Under the pieces are notes generated by a model. That model was not told where the DNA came from, did no database searches, and saw only the letters and a list, made by a program, of their open reading frames with translations. Below are positions 47,804 through 56,553 of a stretch of DNA of 60,482 nt, in pieces; within the stretch, counting starts at the first letter, position 1; each line of letters starts with the position of its first letter. The DNA lies in NCBI GenBank assembly GCA_965370045.1, contig CBDUSI010000009.1, positions 1 to 60,482 on the forward strand, in the 5' to 3' direction. A program made the position numbers and the translations under genes. The stretch is from CAZONU01 sp965370045. GTDB taxonomy: Bacteria > Planctomycetota > SZUA-567 > JAKLDR01.

Positions 47804-48816
47804 GCCGGCCCGTCGCGACTTCTATGATCCTTTTTACCGCCAAGACGCCAAGGAACAGAAAGACCCTTAACCGCCAAGGCGCCAAGCGAGTCCGGACCGC
47901 GGACCGGCTCGGCGGCATCGCGGGAAGTGCTCGCCGCGTTCAAGCCCTTACAGTTTCTCATCTCTTGCTGTTCTTGGCGTCTTGGCGGTTGATCCTTTCT
48001 GTTAGGCGGTTGATCCTTCATGTTCCAATGCATGTGCCGCCGGTGCACCAAGAGCGTCCGCGCCGCGCGGGCGGCGAGGTGTCGGTCGGGGTCGAACGCG
48101 AGGTCGGTGAGCTTCCTGATTGCCCTCGCTGCATAGAAGCGCGCGGTTTCAAGACGGGCAGTGCGCCAGTGCCGGTCCCAGTCTTTTGCGTACAGGAAAG
48201 GCCAGCGGGCGACTTCCTCGTGATGGCGGCCAATCTCGGCGGCCGTTGAGAGCAGGTCTTCGCCCTGCGCCCGGCAGCAGGCCAGTTGGATGATGAGGAC
48301 GCGCAGCTCTTCGGGTGGGTCACCAACCGACATCACCACAGAGTACACGGAGGACACGGAGTCGCACGGAGGACCATCCAGGTTATCCGCGGCGGTGAAC
48401 TCGGCTGAATCGGGGCTGTCAATCCGCGACCCAAGCTCGGTCCTCTGCGCTTCCCTCTGTGTACTCTGTGTCCTCTGTGGTAAGTATCTTCGTCTTCGTC
48501 TTTCGATGTGCCTGCGATGCACCAGCAATTCGCGCGCGGCTTTTTCGGCGGCGTGGACGTTCTCACCTTCGAGGAGCACGTTGAGCGCCTTGAACATCTG
48601 GCCTTCGGCTTCCTGAAGCGCGAGCTTCTCGGCGCGCTCGTAGAGCGGTTCCCAAATCTCGGGGTAGTCAAAGGGCAGGCGGGCAAGGGCGGACGCGGTG
48701 TGCGGCGTCCGCGCGGCGATTGTCCCCCACGAAATCCCGCGCGCGCGCATGCGGGCGGCGTGGATGAGCAGATCGCGGGGGAAGGGAAGCTCCCGGCTGG
48801 CCGTGTCCTTTATCAC
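47800..48816 (-). CDS. Duplicated helix-turn-helix protein interrupted by palindromic repeats
   Basis: The product is 338 residues from GTG 48816, preceded by AAAGGAG. It has two related helical modules: about 10-105 (ISWGTIAARTPHTASALARL, LPFDYPEIW, ending AARELLVHRRH) and about 165-260 (LLSTAAEIGRHHEEVARWPFLY, in parts, ending AARTLLVHRRH). Each has an HTH-like start and an Ala-rich helical end, as in phage-type homeodomain-like proteins. The linker of about 50 residues is encoded by the palindromic repeat at 48335-48481, and the last 60 residues by the repeat at 47836-48010, so much of the product is translated repeat. The natural C-terminus may therefore have been lost. Confidence 0.6.
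   Translation of the reverse strand: MIKDTASRELPFPRDLLIHAARMRARGISWGTIAARTPHTASALARLPFDYPEIWEPLYERAEKLALQEAEGQMFKALNVLLEGENVHAAEKAARELLVHRRHIERRRRRYLPQRTQSTQREAQRTELGSRIDSPDSAEFTAADNLDGPPCDSVSSVYSVVMSVGDPPEELRVLIIQLACCRAQGEDLLSTAAEIGRHHEEVARWPFLYAKDWDRHWRTARLETARFYAARAIRKLTDLAFDPDRHLAARAARTLLVHRRHMHWNMKDQPPNRKDQPPRRQEQQEMRNCKGLNAASTSRDAAEPVRGPDSLGALAVKGLSVPWRLGGKKDHRSRDGPA
47836..48010. repeat. Palindromic repeat with ACCGCCAAGACGCCAAG arms
   Basis: The 17-base unit ACCGCCAAGACGCCAAG (47836-47852) recurs exactly inverted at 47973-47989. Further partial units lie inside (ACCGCCAAGGCGCCAAG at 47870-47886) and outside (inverted GGCGGT near 48005-48010). The arms flank about 100 bases. The layout resembles a non-autonomous MITE- or REP-like element. 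It lies over the end of the HTH gene. Confidence 0.65.
48335..48481. repeat. Palindromic repeat with ACCACAGAGGACACAGAG arms
   Basis: The left arm begins ACCACAGAGTACACGGAGG (48335) and the right arm, read inverted from 48481, begins ACCACAGAGGACACAGAG. Both arms are about 40 bases long and end in GGAGGACC or AGAGGACC next to a loop of about 60 bases. The element stays in frame inside the HTH gene and encodes its linker. Confidence 0.7.
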
Positions 48817-48850
48817 GGGGTTCGCTCCTTTGATAACTGGCAACTACTAT

Positions 48851-48879
48851 AATATACACCGACCGCGCCAGACTGTCAA
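48851..48879 (-). promoter_or_regulatory. Near-consensus promoter of the HTH gene
   Basis: Minus strand TTGACA (48874-48879), 17-base spacer, TATATT (48851-48856), with a leader of about 28 bases carrying AAAGGAG. Confidence 0.7.
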
Positions 48880-49022
48880 GTAGATAATGCAGAAGAATGC
48901 AGAGAAAATGTAAGCGACTGTGCAAGTGACGGTTAAAAGCGCACAAAAGGTCGATTTCGAGCCTGATACATGCTCGCGTCTTCTGGTAACGGGCACCCGG
49001 CTGCTCACAACTGAGGTAAGCC

Positions 49023-49051
49023 TTGACTTCGGCCCGGGGTCTGGATATGCT
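49023..49051 (+). promoter_or_regulatory. Predicted promoter of the methyltransferase gene
   Basis: TTGACT (49023-49028), 17-base spacer, TATGCT (49046-49051), followed by AAAGGGG (49058-49064) and ATG 49073. Its position argues against the longer in-frame start at 48920. Confidence 0.6.
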
Positions 49052-49072
49052 GAATGCGAAAGGGGTATCCGC

Positions 49073-50614
49073 ATGGCGGCGAAGAAGAAGCGCGCCAAGA
49101 AGAAAGAGACGAGCGCCAAGCCCGCGCGCCGGCGGAAGTCGTCCGCCCTTGTGGACACGCGGGTCATATACTGTGGTGACAATCTGGAGCAGTTGAGCAA
49201 GCTGCCCGGGCACTGCGTTGACCTCGTCTACATCGACCCGCCGTTTAACTCCAATCGGAACTACGAGGTATTCTGGGGCGAAACCAAGGAGAAGCGCTCC
49301 TTCGCGGACCGCCACGCATCGACGCAGGCCTACATCGAATTCATGCGCCCGCGCTGCGAACAGCTTCACCGCGTCCTCAAGAAGACAGGTTCGTTCTACT
49401 ACCACTGCGACTGGCACGCCAGCCATTACGTCAAGGTAATGCTTGACCAGATATTCGGAGAGAACCAGTTTCAGAACGAGATTGTATGGAAGCGCACGAG
49501 TGCCCACAGTAGCGCCAAGCGTTACGGGCCGGTGCACGACGTCCTCCTCTTCTATACCGCCTCCCAGCAGTATACCTGGAACAAGCAATACCAGCCCTAC
49601 AGCCCGGAGTACATTGAAACGTTCTTCGATCAGCGCGATCCCGATGGAACTCGCTGGAAGCGAACAGATCTTACGGGTGATGGTGTACGAAAGGGAGAAA
49701 CGGGCAAGGTGTGGCGGGGAATCGATGTAACCGCTAAAGGACGGCACTGGGCTTACCGGCCAAGTGACTTGGAGAAGCTCGACGCCGAAGGCCATATCCA
49801 TTGGCCCAAGAAGGAAGGCGGAATGCCCCGGCTCAAGCAGTACGCCAAGGACCTTCCCGGCGTACCACTTCAGACGGTCTGGACAGACATTCGGCCGCTG
49901 CACAACCTCGCAATTGAACGCCTCGGCTACCCTACCCAAAAGCCCCTGGCGCTTCTTGATCGCATCCTCAAGGCCAGCAGCAACAAGGGCGACATTGTTC
50001 TGGACGCCTTCTGCGGTTGCGGGACCGCTCTTGTGGCCGCGCAGGAACTCAAGCGGCAGTGGATCGGGGTTGATGTTTCCCCCACGGCCTGTCGGGTGAT
50101 GGCCAAGCGCCTGCGCGACGTGTGCAAGCTGGACGAGAACGAAGAACTCTGGCGCATCGGCCGCGGCTTCGTGGTCCGCAACCTGCCCTGGTCGGAGAAG
50201 AAGCTGCGCGAAATCCCGCCGTTCGAGTTCGAGAACTGGGCGGTTATTGCCATCGGCGGTACACCCAACAAAGCCAAGGTCGGCGACATGGGCATCGACG
50301 GCCGCATTTACCCCGTCTCGGCGATGCCGACGAAGATGAAGGGGAAGAAGGGAGACCAGCCCGAACTGGGCTTCATGGACAAGTGGTACCCCATCCAGGT
50401 CAAGCAGAAGGACAAGACCGGACGCCCGGACATAGACTCGTTCGAGGCTGCAATGGTCCGCGAGGACCGCGAGAAAGGCTACTTCGTCAGCTTCGACTAC
50501 ACCAGCGACGCGCTAAAGGAAATAGATGCCTTCTTCAAGCACACCGGCAAGTCCATAATCCCGTTCACGGTCAAGGAAGTCCTGGAAGGCGGAATCGCCA
50601 GGAAATTGGCGTGA
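49073..50614 (+). CDS. DNA methyltransferase fused to an Mrr-like nuclease domain
   Basis: The product is 513 residues. A Lys/Arg-rich N-terminus (1-25) leads into an N6-adenine or N4-cytosine methyltransferase with motif IV DPPF (55-58) before TQKP (288-291) and the AdoMet motif FCGCGT (313-318), the beta-class order. The C-terminal 130 residues form a PD-(D/E)XK-type domain resembling Mrr: GGTPNKAKVGDMGIDGR with Asp409, and WYPIQVKQKD with Gln442 and Lys444. This suggests modification and cleavage in one polypeptide, or a methyltransferase with a DNA-end-binding domain. Codon and base composition look less GC-rich than the surrounding core genes, which fits transfer. It converges with the HNH gene. 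Confidence 0.82.
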   Translation: MAAKKKRAKKKETSAKPARRRKSSALVDTRVIYCGDNLEQLSKLPGHCVDLVYIDPPFNSNRNYEVFWGETKEKRSFADRHASTQAYIEFMRPRCEQLHRVLKKTGSFYYHCDWHASHYVKVMLDQIFGENQFQNEIVWKRTSAHSSAKRYGPVHDVLLFYTASQQYTWNKQYQPYSPEYIETFFDQRDPDGTRWKRTDLTGDGVRKGETGKVWRGIDVTAKGRHWAYRPSDLEKLDAEGHIHWPKKEGGMPRLKQYAKDLPGVPLQTVWTDIRPLHNLAIERLGYPTQKPLALLDRILKASSNKGDIVLDAFCGCGTALVAAQELKRQWIGVDVSPTACRVMAKRLRDVCKLDENEELWRIGRGFVVRNLPWSEKKLREIPPFEFENWAVIAIGGTPNKAKVGDMGIDGRIYPVSAMPTKMKGKKGDQPELGFMDKWYPIQVKQKDKTGRPDIDSFEAAMVREDREKGYFVSFDYTSDALKEIDAFFKHTGKSIIPFTVKEVLEGGIARKLA

Positions 50615-50651
50615 GAAGTTTGGGTTGGAATCGACAGAAGGATGAGTCACG

Positions 50652-50683
50652 GGGGGGCAAATGATGGATGTGAACTGCCCCCC
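50652..50683. repeat. Inverted repeat between convergent methyltransferase and HNH genes
   Basis: GGGGGGCA (50652-50659) pairs with TGCCCCCC (50676-50683) around a 16-base loop. There is no T run on either side, so it is at best a weak bidirectional terminator. Confidence 0.35.
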
Positions 50684-50717
50684 GGAAATGTCGCGCCAAC
50701 ACGAAGTAGTGCCCCGC

Positions 50718-51719
50718 CTATTTCTTGTCTGCCTTTCTTTCGGCGGGGTCGTAGTGAAAGGAAGCGTTGATCTTCTCAACGCGCGGTTCGCTACTTCCCC
50801 AGTCCTGGACACCGCAAGTAGATTCGCCAAACACTGACTCATGCTCCTTCGTGAAGGGAACAGGGTAGTGATGTATGGTAAACGTGTTTGCACCCTTCTT
50901 CATCCATGAATCGCTTTGGCAACACGGTATCATGAACTGGAAGCGCAGGTTGCTGCTGGCAATCATGCACCACAGAAAGGGCGTCGGCTCGTCATTCTTG
51001 CGCTTGAGGAGCATAGCTGTACCTTTGCGATAAGGCGTCGGGCCTGGCGTGAAGGATATGCAGACCGGAAAGGAACTCAACTGGAACTCTGCCCTGTTCA
51101 TGAGCCAAGCAATTGCATTATCGCATTCCTGTAGAAGTGGCAACGGCACTATCGACACGGCGGCTTTGACCAAGGCTTTGGCGGCGCGTAATGGAACGTA
51201 AGGCTGTGTCTTCATGTCGCTGGGGAGGTGCAGCGTTCCTGGCCCGGCGGGTGAACTTTCAGGCTTGCCTGTGTCGGAGGGCATGTTGATATGGAGACCA
51301 CCTTCCTTCATTGCGATCTTGAAAGCGCCGTCCTTGTAGCCGGGCGTTCCCCGTTTCCCGGATATCCGACACAGAGATCGCATTGGGCCATACCACTTGG
51401 CGAGGTGGTCTTCATATGCATGGGCAAAGAAGGCGTTGCACTCGTCGCATTCGTTCATCGAGAAGATGGACTTGTTGCCCATAAGTTCCGGGATGGCATG
51501 AGCTGTATTGCGGAAAGTGGCGTCGCCTTTTGACTTGCCGCAAAACCGGCAGTTCCTTTCCTCCGCGCACGTGTGGTCCTGCAAGCGTATCGGTCGTTCA
51601 GCCACCAACCGATGCTTGGTGACAACATCATATTGCTCGTAGAATGCGAACCTCTCCATGTTCTTCTCGGAAAAGCAACGTCCGGCTTGGCTTTCGGCAT
51701 TAGAGCCACTCATGCTCAT
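50718..51719 (-). CDS. HNH-type (HNH_5-like) nuclease candidate
   Basis: The product is 333 residues from ATG 51719 with GGGAGA upstream. An HNH_5-like module lies at about 55-98: Cys57-x2-Cys60 (CRFCGKSKGDATF), then His74 in AHAIPELMGN, and Cys91-x2-Cys94-Asn95 in ECDECNAFF, giving two zinc Cys pairs around the beta-beta-alpha metal core. The remaining 230 residues show no recognised domain and may bind DNA or a trigger. Proteins with this module occur in phage-defence contexts. It lies next to the methyltransferase-nuclease gene, and its base composition is less GC-rich than its neighbours. Its own promoter was not identified. Confidence 0.7.
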   Translation of the reverse strand: MSMSGSNAESQAGRCFSEKNMERFAFYEQYDVVTKHRLVAERPIRLQDHTCAEERNCRFCGKSKGDATFRNTAHAIPELMGNKSIFSMNECDECNAFFAHAYEDHLAKWYGPMRSLCRISGKRGTPGYKDGAFKIAMKEGGLHINMPSDTGKPESSPAGPGTLHLPSDMKTQPYVPLRAAKALVKAAVSIVPLPLLQECDNAIAWLMNRAEFQLSSFPVCISFTPGPTPYRKGTAMLLKRKNDEPTPFLWCMIASSNLRFQFMIPCCQSDSWMKKGANTFTIHHYPVPFTKEHESVFGESTCGVQDWGSSEPRVEKINASFHYDPAERKADKK

Positions 51720-51790
51720 CTTGAGTCTCCCGCGCTCCTAATCCCCACCGCTTGCCCGCCGGCCGCCAGCGGTTTCGTTAAAAGAAAACG

Positions 51791-54700
51791 CTACCGCCTG
51801 GTCCCCACCTTGCGGATATCCTCCAGCATTCTGCGCGCCTGGGGGAACACCGAGGTCTGGCCCGGATAGGTCACCATGAAGCGGTCGAGCACCGCGCGGG
51901 CCTCGGCGAACTTCCCGGCCTTCTTCAACAGCCGCGCCTTCTCCAGCTCGGCCTCGGCGGCCTTGGGCCCCACGTCGCGGTACTCGGCGATGAACCTGTC
52001 GAGGTCGGCGGCGCGGTACTCGGGGGCCACCTTCATGGCCCGCTGCAGGCGGTCGGCGGCGGCCTTCTCCCGCGCGCGGCGGATGGTCTTCATCTCCGCG
52101 GCGCCGGGGCGGCAGTCGATGCGCGCGGCGGTTACCCGGCCGGTGGTGAGCGCCAACTCCAGCGACAGGCGCCAGCCGGTGATCTCTCCGGAGGCCAGCC
52201 CGTCGAGCAGCTCCCGGGGCAGCGCCGACCGGCCCGCGGCGCTCTGCGTGCCCCAGCGCACCTCGCCGTCGCGGAGTTCGAGTTCTATCCCCTCCGCCGG
52301 CCGCGCGGACGGTTCGGCGTCCTTCACTTTGGCCAACTCGCGATCGGCCCATTGCGGCCCGGCCGCCTCCAGGCGCAGGGGACCGAGGACGCGCTCCGCG
52401 CCGTCGCGCATGACCGGCGTGAGGGTCAGGGCGGTCTTCTCCGCGGCCCCGGAGAGCTCGAAGGCCGCCCGGAAGTTCCCCGCGAATACCGGGAGCCAGT
52501 TGAGGCGGGCGGGCGAGCTCTTCTCGGTGATGTTCCAGTCGCGCGCGGAATCCTTTTTCGAGAAGTCGTAGTGAAGGCGCAGGCAGCCGGGCAGCGTCTC
52601 GCGGACCCGCGCGGAGAAGGGCCCGCCCCGGACGCAGTCGCGCCCGGCCTCGCCCACCAGCTTGCCGAGCACCTCGCGGCGCGCGGAAACGTAGGCGGTG
52701 CGGCGGGCATCGGCCAGCAGGCGTCCCAGGCCGCGGAGGGCGCTGGCAGGCTGGCCGCTTGCCAGCAGCGCCCGGACCTTGGTCTCCAATGCTTCGGCCG
52801 CGGCCTCCTGGTCCGGGGAGGCCAGGAAGTTCATCTCCTTGCGGTGGGCGGCGGTCCTGGCGCGCATTCCGGCGGTCTTCTCGGCGGCGGCCAGGTACTT
52901 CTCGGCCTCGGCCATGTCCCGTGCGCTCACGTAGAGCAGCGCCATGCCCAGCTGGTCGTGGGCGCTGCGCCGGGTGACCACCTGCTTGGCCAGGGCCAGG
53001 AGCTCCGACTGCTTGAGCTTGTTCCACTCGATGAGGGTCAGCACCCCATTGCCGCCCCCGTCGACCATGACCAGCCCGCCGAAGTTGGCGTTGGTGACCA
53101 GCAGACCCAGCGGATTGTCCCGGAAGGCGCTGTCCGCCAGCGGCGGCTTCCTCTTCTTGAGGTCCGCGAATATCCGGAGCTGAAAGCGCAGCAGGCTGCG
53201 GGCGCGTTTGGCGGCCAGCTCCAGGCGCAGGCGGGCGCGGCTGCCCTTCGGCGCCTTGCGGGCCGCTGCGTCCAGGTCGTTGGTCGCCCCGCGGAAGTCC
53301 CAGCGGGCCATCTTCTTCTCGGCCGCGGGCAGTTCCCTGGCGATCAGCCGCGACTCGGCGCTCAAGCCCACGGCGCTCTCGGCGGCGGCCTTGCGCGCGT
53401 TGGTGAGGCCACTGGCGGCGGCCGCCTTCCAGTCCCGGCACCTGGCGAAGTCTTCTCCGGCGACTTCCTTCAGGAGCCCTTCGGCGCGGTCGAAGCGCTC
53501 GGCGGCCAGCAGCCCGGCGAAGCGTCGCCCGAGCCCGTTGATCTCTCCGCCGGCGCGCGCGGCCAGCGCGGCCCGCTGGCGGGTGACTCCCTTGGCCGCG
53601 GCGGTCCCCGGCCAGAGCCGGGCGGTCCCCTCGACGAACCGCAGCGCCCGGCCGGGACGGCCCCAGGCCAGGGCCTGGTTGGCCAGCCAGCTGCGCCGGG
53701 CCAGCTCGCGCCCGGCCAGGAACTCCATCCTGGCGACCAGCTCGGAGCGCAGCTGCTCGAGCGCCGGGGCCAGCTTGCCGGCCTTTGCGAGGTGCTGGTC
53801 GCAGCGCGCCAGCGCGTCGGCGTAGGCGGCGGGGTCCTCGGAGGTCAGCACCGGGCGCAGGAGCGCCAGCAGCTCGCGGATCTTCGCGTCGTTCGGCGCG
53901 TCGCCGTTCTTGGGCGTCGTCCCGTTCCCGCCGTTGGGGGGGGGCTCGACGTTCCCGCCGTTGATGGGGGGCTCCGGTACCAGCCGGGGGGCCAGCTCCG
54001 GCGGCTTCTTCCCGCGGCCGGTGAGCTGCACGGCGAAGCCGATCACCGCCAGGGCGGCCAGCGCCCAGGCCGCGGTCTGGACCAGCGCCGCCGGCCCCGA
54101 CCCGCCCAGGAGGCTCGCGCCGGGGCGCGTCCGCGTGTTGCGGCGCGAGCGCCGCCGGCCGCCGCGGCTGCCTTCGAGCTCCTTGCGGACCTGGTCGATC
54201 TCGTCGAGCAGCGCCAGCGCGCCGGATGGGCGGCCGTCGGGGTCGCGGGACATCATCCGCTCGATGAGGTCGCTGAGCGCGGCGGGCACTTCGGGGCAGA
54301 GTATCGATGGGGGGATCAGCCGGTCGCTGGCCGCGCGCATCAGCACCTCCACCGAGCTGGGGCCCTCGAAGGGCAGCTTGCCGGTGGACAGGTGGTAGAG
54401 CGTGGCGCCCAGCGCGTAGATGTCCGTGCGGGTGTCCACCCGGCTGGAGTTGCGGGCCTGCTCCGGCGCCATGTAGTAGGGGGTGCCGCAGCCCAGGCTG
54501 GACTGGCTGGCGCTGGTCACGTCGGCCAGGCGCTTGGCCAGGCCCAGGTCGGTGACCTTGATGTCCCCGCGCGGGGTTAGGATTATGTTGTCCGGCTTGA
54601 TGTCCCGGTGGACGATCTTGCGCTTCTCCGCGGCGCGCAGCCCGGCGGCCACCTGGCGGGCGATGTCCAGGGTATCGGCGGTCTTGAAGCGGCCCCGGGC

Positions 54701-55246
54701 CAGGAGCTCCCGGGAGAGCGTGCGGCCCTCGACGTACTCCATGCCGATGAAGAAGTGTCCCTCGGCCTGGCCGACCTCGTGTACCCCGACGATGTTGGGG
54801 TGGTTGATCTGCCCGGCGGCGCGCGCCTCGCGGATGAACTGCTTGATGTACTTGCGGTCGCGGGTGAGGTGCGCGGCGAGGATCTTGAGGGCTACTACGC
54901 GATCCATGTTGAGCTGCTTGGCCTTGTAGACCACGCCCATGCCCCCGCGGCCGATGCGCTCCAGGACCTCGTAGCGGCCCAGCCGCCGGGGGACCTCGTG
55001 CAGCCCGCTCTGGGCGTCGTTGACGGCGCCCTCGACCTCCTTTATGCGCTCGCGGAGCTTCATGTCCTGGTCGTCGTTGATGGTGCCCTGGCCGACCAGC
55101 ATCTCGCCGATGTGCGGCGCGGTGCCCCCGGCCTCGGCGATGCGCCGGAGAAGCCCCAGGGCCCGCTGGACCTCCACGGGGGTGGCCAGGCGCTCCAGGA
55201 GCGCCATGCGCGCGTATTGCAGATCGGTTTCGCGGGGCTTGTACAA
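51791..55246 (-). CDS. Large transmembrane Ser/Thr protein kinase
   Basis: The product is 1151 residues. An N-terminal helical module (about 1-80, resembling the start of PilB/GspE proteins, as in many planctomycete kinases) precedes the kinase domain (about 91-350): glycine loop GRGGMGVV (99-106), Lys121, Glu140, HRDIKPDN (213-220), DLG (233-235) and the APE segment MAPEQ. A basic linker, a transmembrane helix (about 386-408) and a Pro/Gly/Asn-rich stalk follow, then about 720 extracytoplasmic residues of helical, TPR-like repeats and a beta-rich region. The C-terminal end (DRFMVTYPGQTSVFPQARRML) is again TPR-like. It is the last gene of the psd operon. Confidence 0.92.
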   Translation of the reverse strand: MYKPRETDLQYARMALLERLATPVEVQRALGLLRRIAEAGGTAPHIGEMLVGQGTINDDQDMKLRERIKEVEGAVNDAQSGLHEVPRRLGRYEVLERIGRGGMGVVYKAKQLNMDRVVALKILAAHLTRDRKYIKQFIREARAAGQINHPNIVGVHEVGQAEGHFFIGMEYVEGRTLSRELLARGRFKTADTLDIARQVAAGLRAAEKRKIVHRDIKPDNIILTPRGDIKVTDLGLAKRLADVTSASQSSLGCGTPYYMAPEQARNSSRVDTRTDIYALGATLYHLSTGKLPFEGPSSVEVLMRAASDRLIPPSILCPEVPAALSDLIERMMSRDPDGRPSGALALLDEIDQVRKELEGSRGGRRRSRRNTRTRPGASLLGGSGPAALVQTAAWALAALAVIGFAVQLTGRGKKPPELAPRLVPEPPINGGNVEPPPNGGNGTTPKNGDAPNDAKIRELLALLRPVLTSEDPAAYADALARCDQHLAKAGKLAPALEQLRSELVARMEFLAGRELARRSWLANQALAWGRPGRALRFVEGTARLWPGTAAAKGVTRQRAALAARAGGEINGLGRRFAGLLAAERFDRAEGLLKEVAGEDFARCRDWKAAAASGLTNARKAAAESAVGLSAESRLIARELPAAEKKMARWDFRGATNDLDAAARKAPKGSRARLRLELAAKRARSLLRFQLRIFADLKKRKPPLADSAFRDNPLGLLVTNANFGGLVMVDGGGNGVLTLIEWNKLKQSELLALAKQVVTRRSAHDQLGMALLYVSARDMAEAEKYLAAAEKTAGMRARTAAHRKEMNFLASPDQEAAAEALETKVRALLASGQPASALRGLGRLLADARRTAYVSARREVLGKLVGEAGRDCVRGGPFSARVRETLPGCLRLHYDFSKKDSARDWNITEKSSPARLNWLPVFAGNFRAAFELSGAAEKTALTLTPVMRDGAERVLGPLRLEAAGPQWADRELAKVKDAEPSARPAEGIELELRDGEVRWGTQSAAGRSALPRELLDGLASGEITGWRLSLELALTTGRVTAARIDCRPGAAEMKTIRRAREKAAADRLQRAMKVAPEYRAADLDRFIAEYRDVGPKAAEAELEKARLLKKAGKFAEARAVLDRFMVTYPGQTSVFPQARRMLEDIRKVGTRR

Positions 55247-55250
55247 GCCG

Positions 55251-55664
55251 CTACCCCCCGCCCTTCTCCCGGCCCAGCGCCGCGCCGATCTCCTTAAGCG
55301 GCCACCGCCGGCCGCGGTTCACCCCGGGGCACTCTCGGCCCAGGCGCTCCCAGCCGGCCGGCCGGTGCAGGTGCTCCGGCCAGAAGGGGAACGTGCGGCA
55401 CTGCACGGGCCGGGCCTCGTAGGCCAGGCAGCCGTCGGCGCCCAGGAGGATGCAGTCGCCGTCGGGACGCTCGCGCAGGGAGGTCCGTCCGCCGGCCTTT
55501 CGGCAGTACTCCCCCCTGAAACCCTCCGCGTCCCGGCCCAGCGCGGCGGCCAGCGCGGCGACCTCGGCCTCCGAGACCCACACGTAGCCCGGCTCGCCGC
55601 GGCAGCACGCGCGGCAGAGCTGGCATTCGAAGCAAAGCCCGTCTCGGTACCAGGGTGAGGGCAT
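55251..55664 (-). CDS. YkgJ-type cysteine-cluster protein
   Basis: Predicted metal-chelating protein of 137 residues. The cluster CFECQLCRACCRG, followed by EYCRKAGG, DGDCILLGADGCLAYEARP and QCRTFPFWP, is the YkgJ pattern, with the typical PxQCRTFPFWP end. Its biochemical role is not established. It lies ten bases after pssA and four bases before the kinase, so it is in the same operon; an association with phospholipid synthesis is only contextual. Confidence 0.88.
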   Translation of the reverse strand: MPSPWYRDGLCFECQLCRACCRGEPGYVWVSEAEVAALAAALGRDAEGFRGEYCRKAGGRTSLRERPDGDCILLGADGCLAYEARPVQCRTFPFWPEHLHRPAGWERLGRECPGVNRGRRWPLKEIGAALGREKGGG

Positions 55665-55674
55665 CGCGGGATCC

Positions 55675-56553
55675 CTATTCGCCGGCGGCCTTGCCGAGCG
55701 CCCTCCGGGCCCGGACGGCGCGCGCCCGGCGGCCCAGGTCCCAGATCAGGAAGCCGATTACGTAGCCGCCGGCGAGCGCGGTGGCGGCCACCTGCGGGAA
55801 GCCCACCAGGCAGACCACCGCGGCCAGCAGGAGCATGAAGGGCCACAGCCGCTTGCGTCCGGTGAAGAGGTAGTTTCCCAGGTGCATGTAGCGCACCCGG
55901 CTGATCATCAGCCAGGCCAGGAGCAGCAGCAGTCCGGGCAGCACCAGGGTGAGCCACGAGACATAGCGCTGGTCGATGCCCAGCCCGTCGCCCTTCTGGG
56001 TGAGCCAGTGGTAGAGCAGCACCGGGCTGACCGCCATGCCCGCCGCCGCCGGGCTGGGCAGGCCCACGAAGTAGTTCGTGCCCTTCTCGCCGACGCTGCC
56101 GTCGGTGGGGTTGACGGCCTCCACGTTGTAGCGCGCCAGGCGCACCGCGGCCGAGGCGGCGTAGAGGGCCAGCATCACCCAGCCGACGCGCTTCAGGGGC
56201 ACCGGCCAGCCGCCCAGGTCCAGGACGGTAAGGGCCAGCACCGCCGGGGCCAGCCCGAAAGACACTATGTCGGAAAGCGAGTCGAGCTGGGCGCCGAAGC
56301 GGCTGGTCAGCTTGGCCATGCGCGCCACCCGGCCGTCGAGCACGTCGAAGACCATGGCCGCGAAGATGAAGACCACCGCGTAGGTGTGCAGGCGGTTGAT
56401 CTCCTGAGCGTAGAAGATCGCGCCGTCGACGTCAGGCACCGCTTCCAGGAGGGCCACGGCCTGCCCGGCGCGCAGCGACATGGTGATCGACCAGAACCCG
56501 CATATCAGGTTGCTGAGGGTCAGCAGCGTGGGCAGCGGGTTGACTCGCTTCAC
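55675..56553 (-). CDS. pssA: CDP-diacylglycerol-serine O-phosphatidyltransferase
   Basis: Makes phosphatidylserine from CDP-diacylglycerol and serine in the membrane. The product is 292 residues with about eight hydrophobic helices. The CDP-alcohol phosphatidyltransferase motif is complete: FDVLDGRVAR, then FGAQLDSLSDIVSFG, giving D-G-x2-A-R-x8-G-x3-D-x3-D. The start overlaps the psd stop by four bases, so the two steps of phosphatidylethanolamine synthesis are translationally coupled. Confidence 0.93.
   Translation of the reverse strand: MKRVNPLPTLLTLSNLICGFWSITMSLRAGQAVALLEAVPDVDGAIFYAQEINRLHTYAVVFIFAAMVFDVLDGRVARMAKLTSRFGAQLDSLSDIVSFGLAPAVLALTVLDLGGWPVPLKRVGWVMLALYAASAAVRLARYNVEAVNPTDGSVGEKGTNYFVGLPSPAAAGMAVSPVLLYHWLTQKGDGLGIDQRYVSWLTLVLPGLLLLLAWLMISRVRYMHLGNYLFTGRKRLWPFMLLLAAVVCLVGFPQVAATALAGGYVIGFLIWDLGRRARAVRARRALGKAAGE

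Noticed and set aside
47820..48490. CRISPR array suggested by the repeated units
   Set aside because: The units form inverted arms with irregular spacing and no uniform spacers, which fits palindromic interspersed elements, not an array; no cas gene is present.
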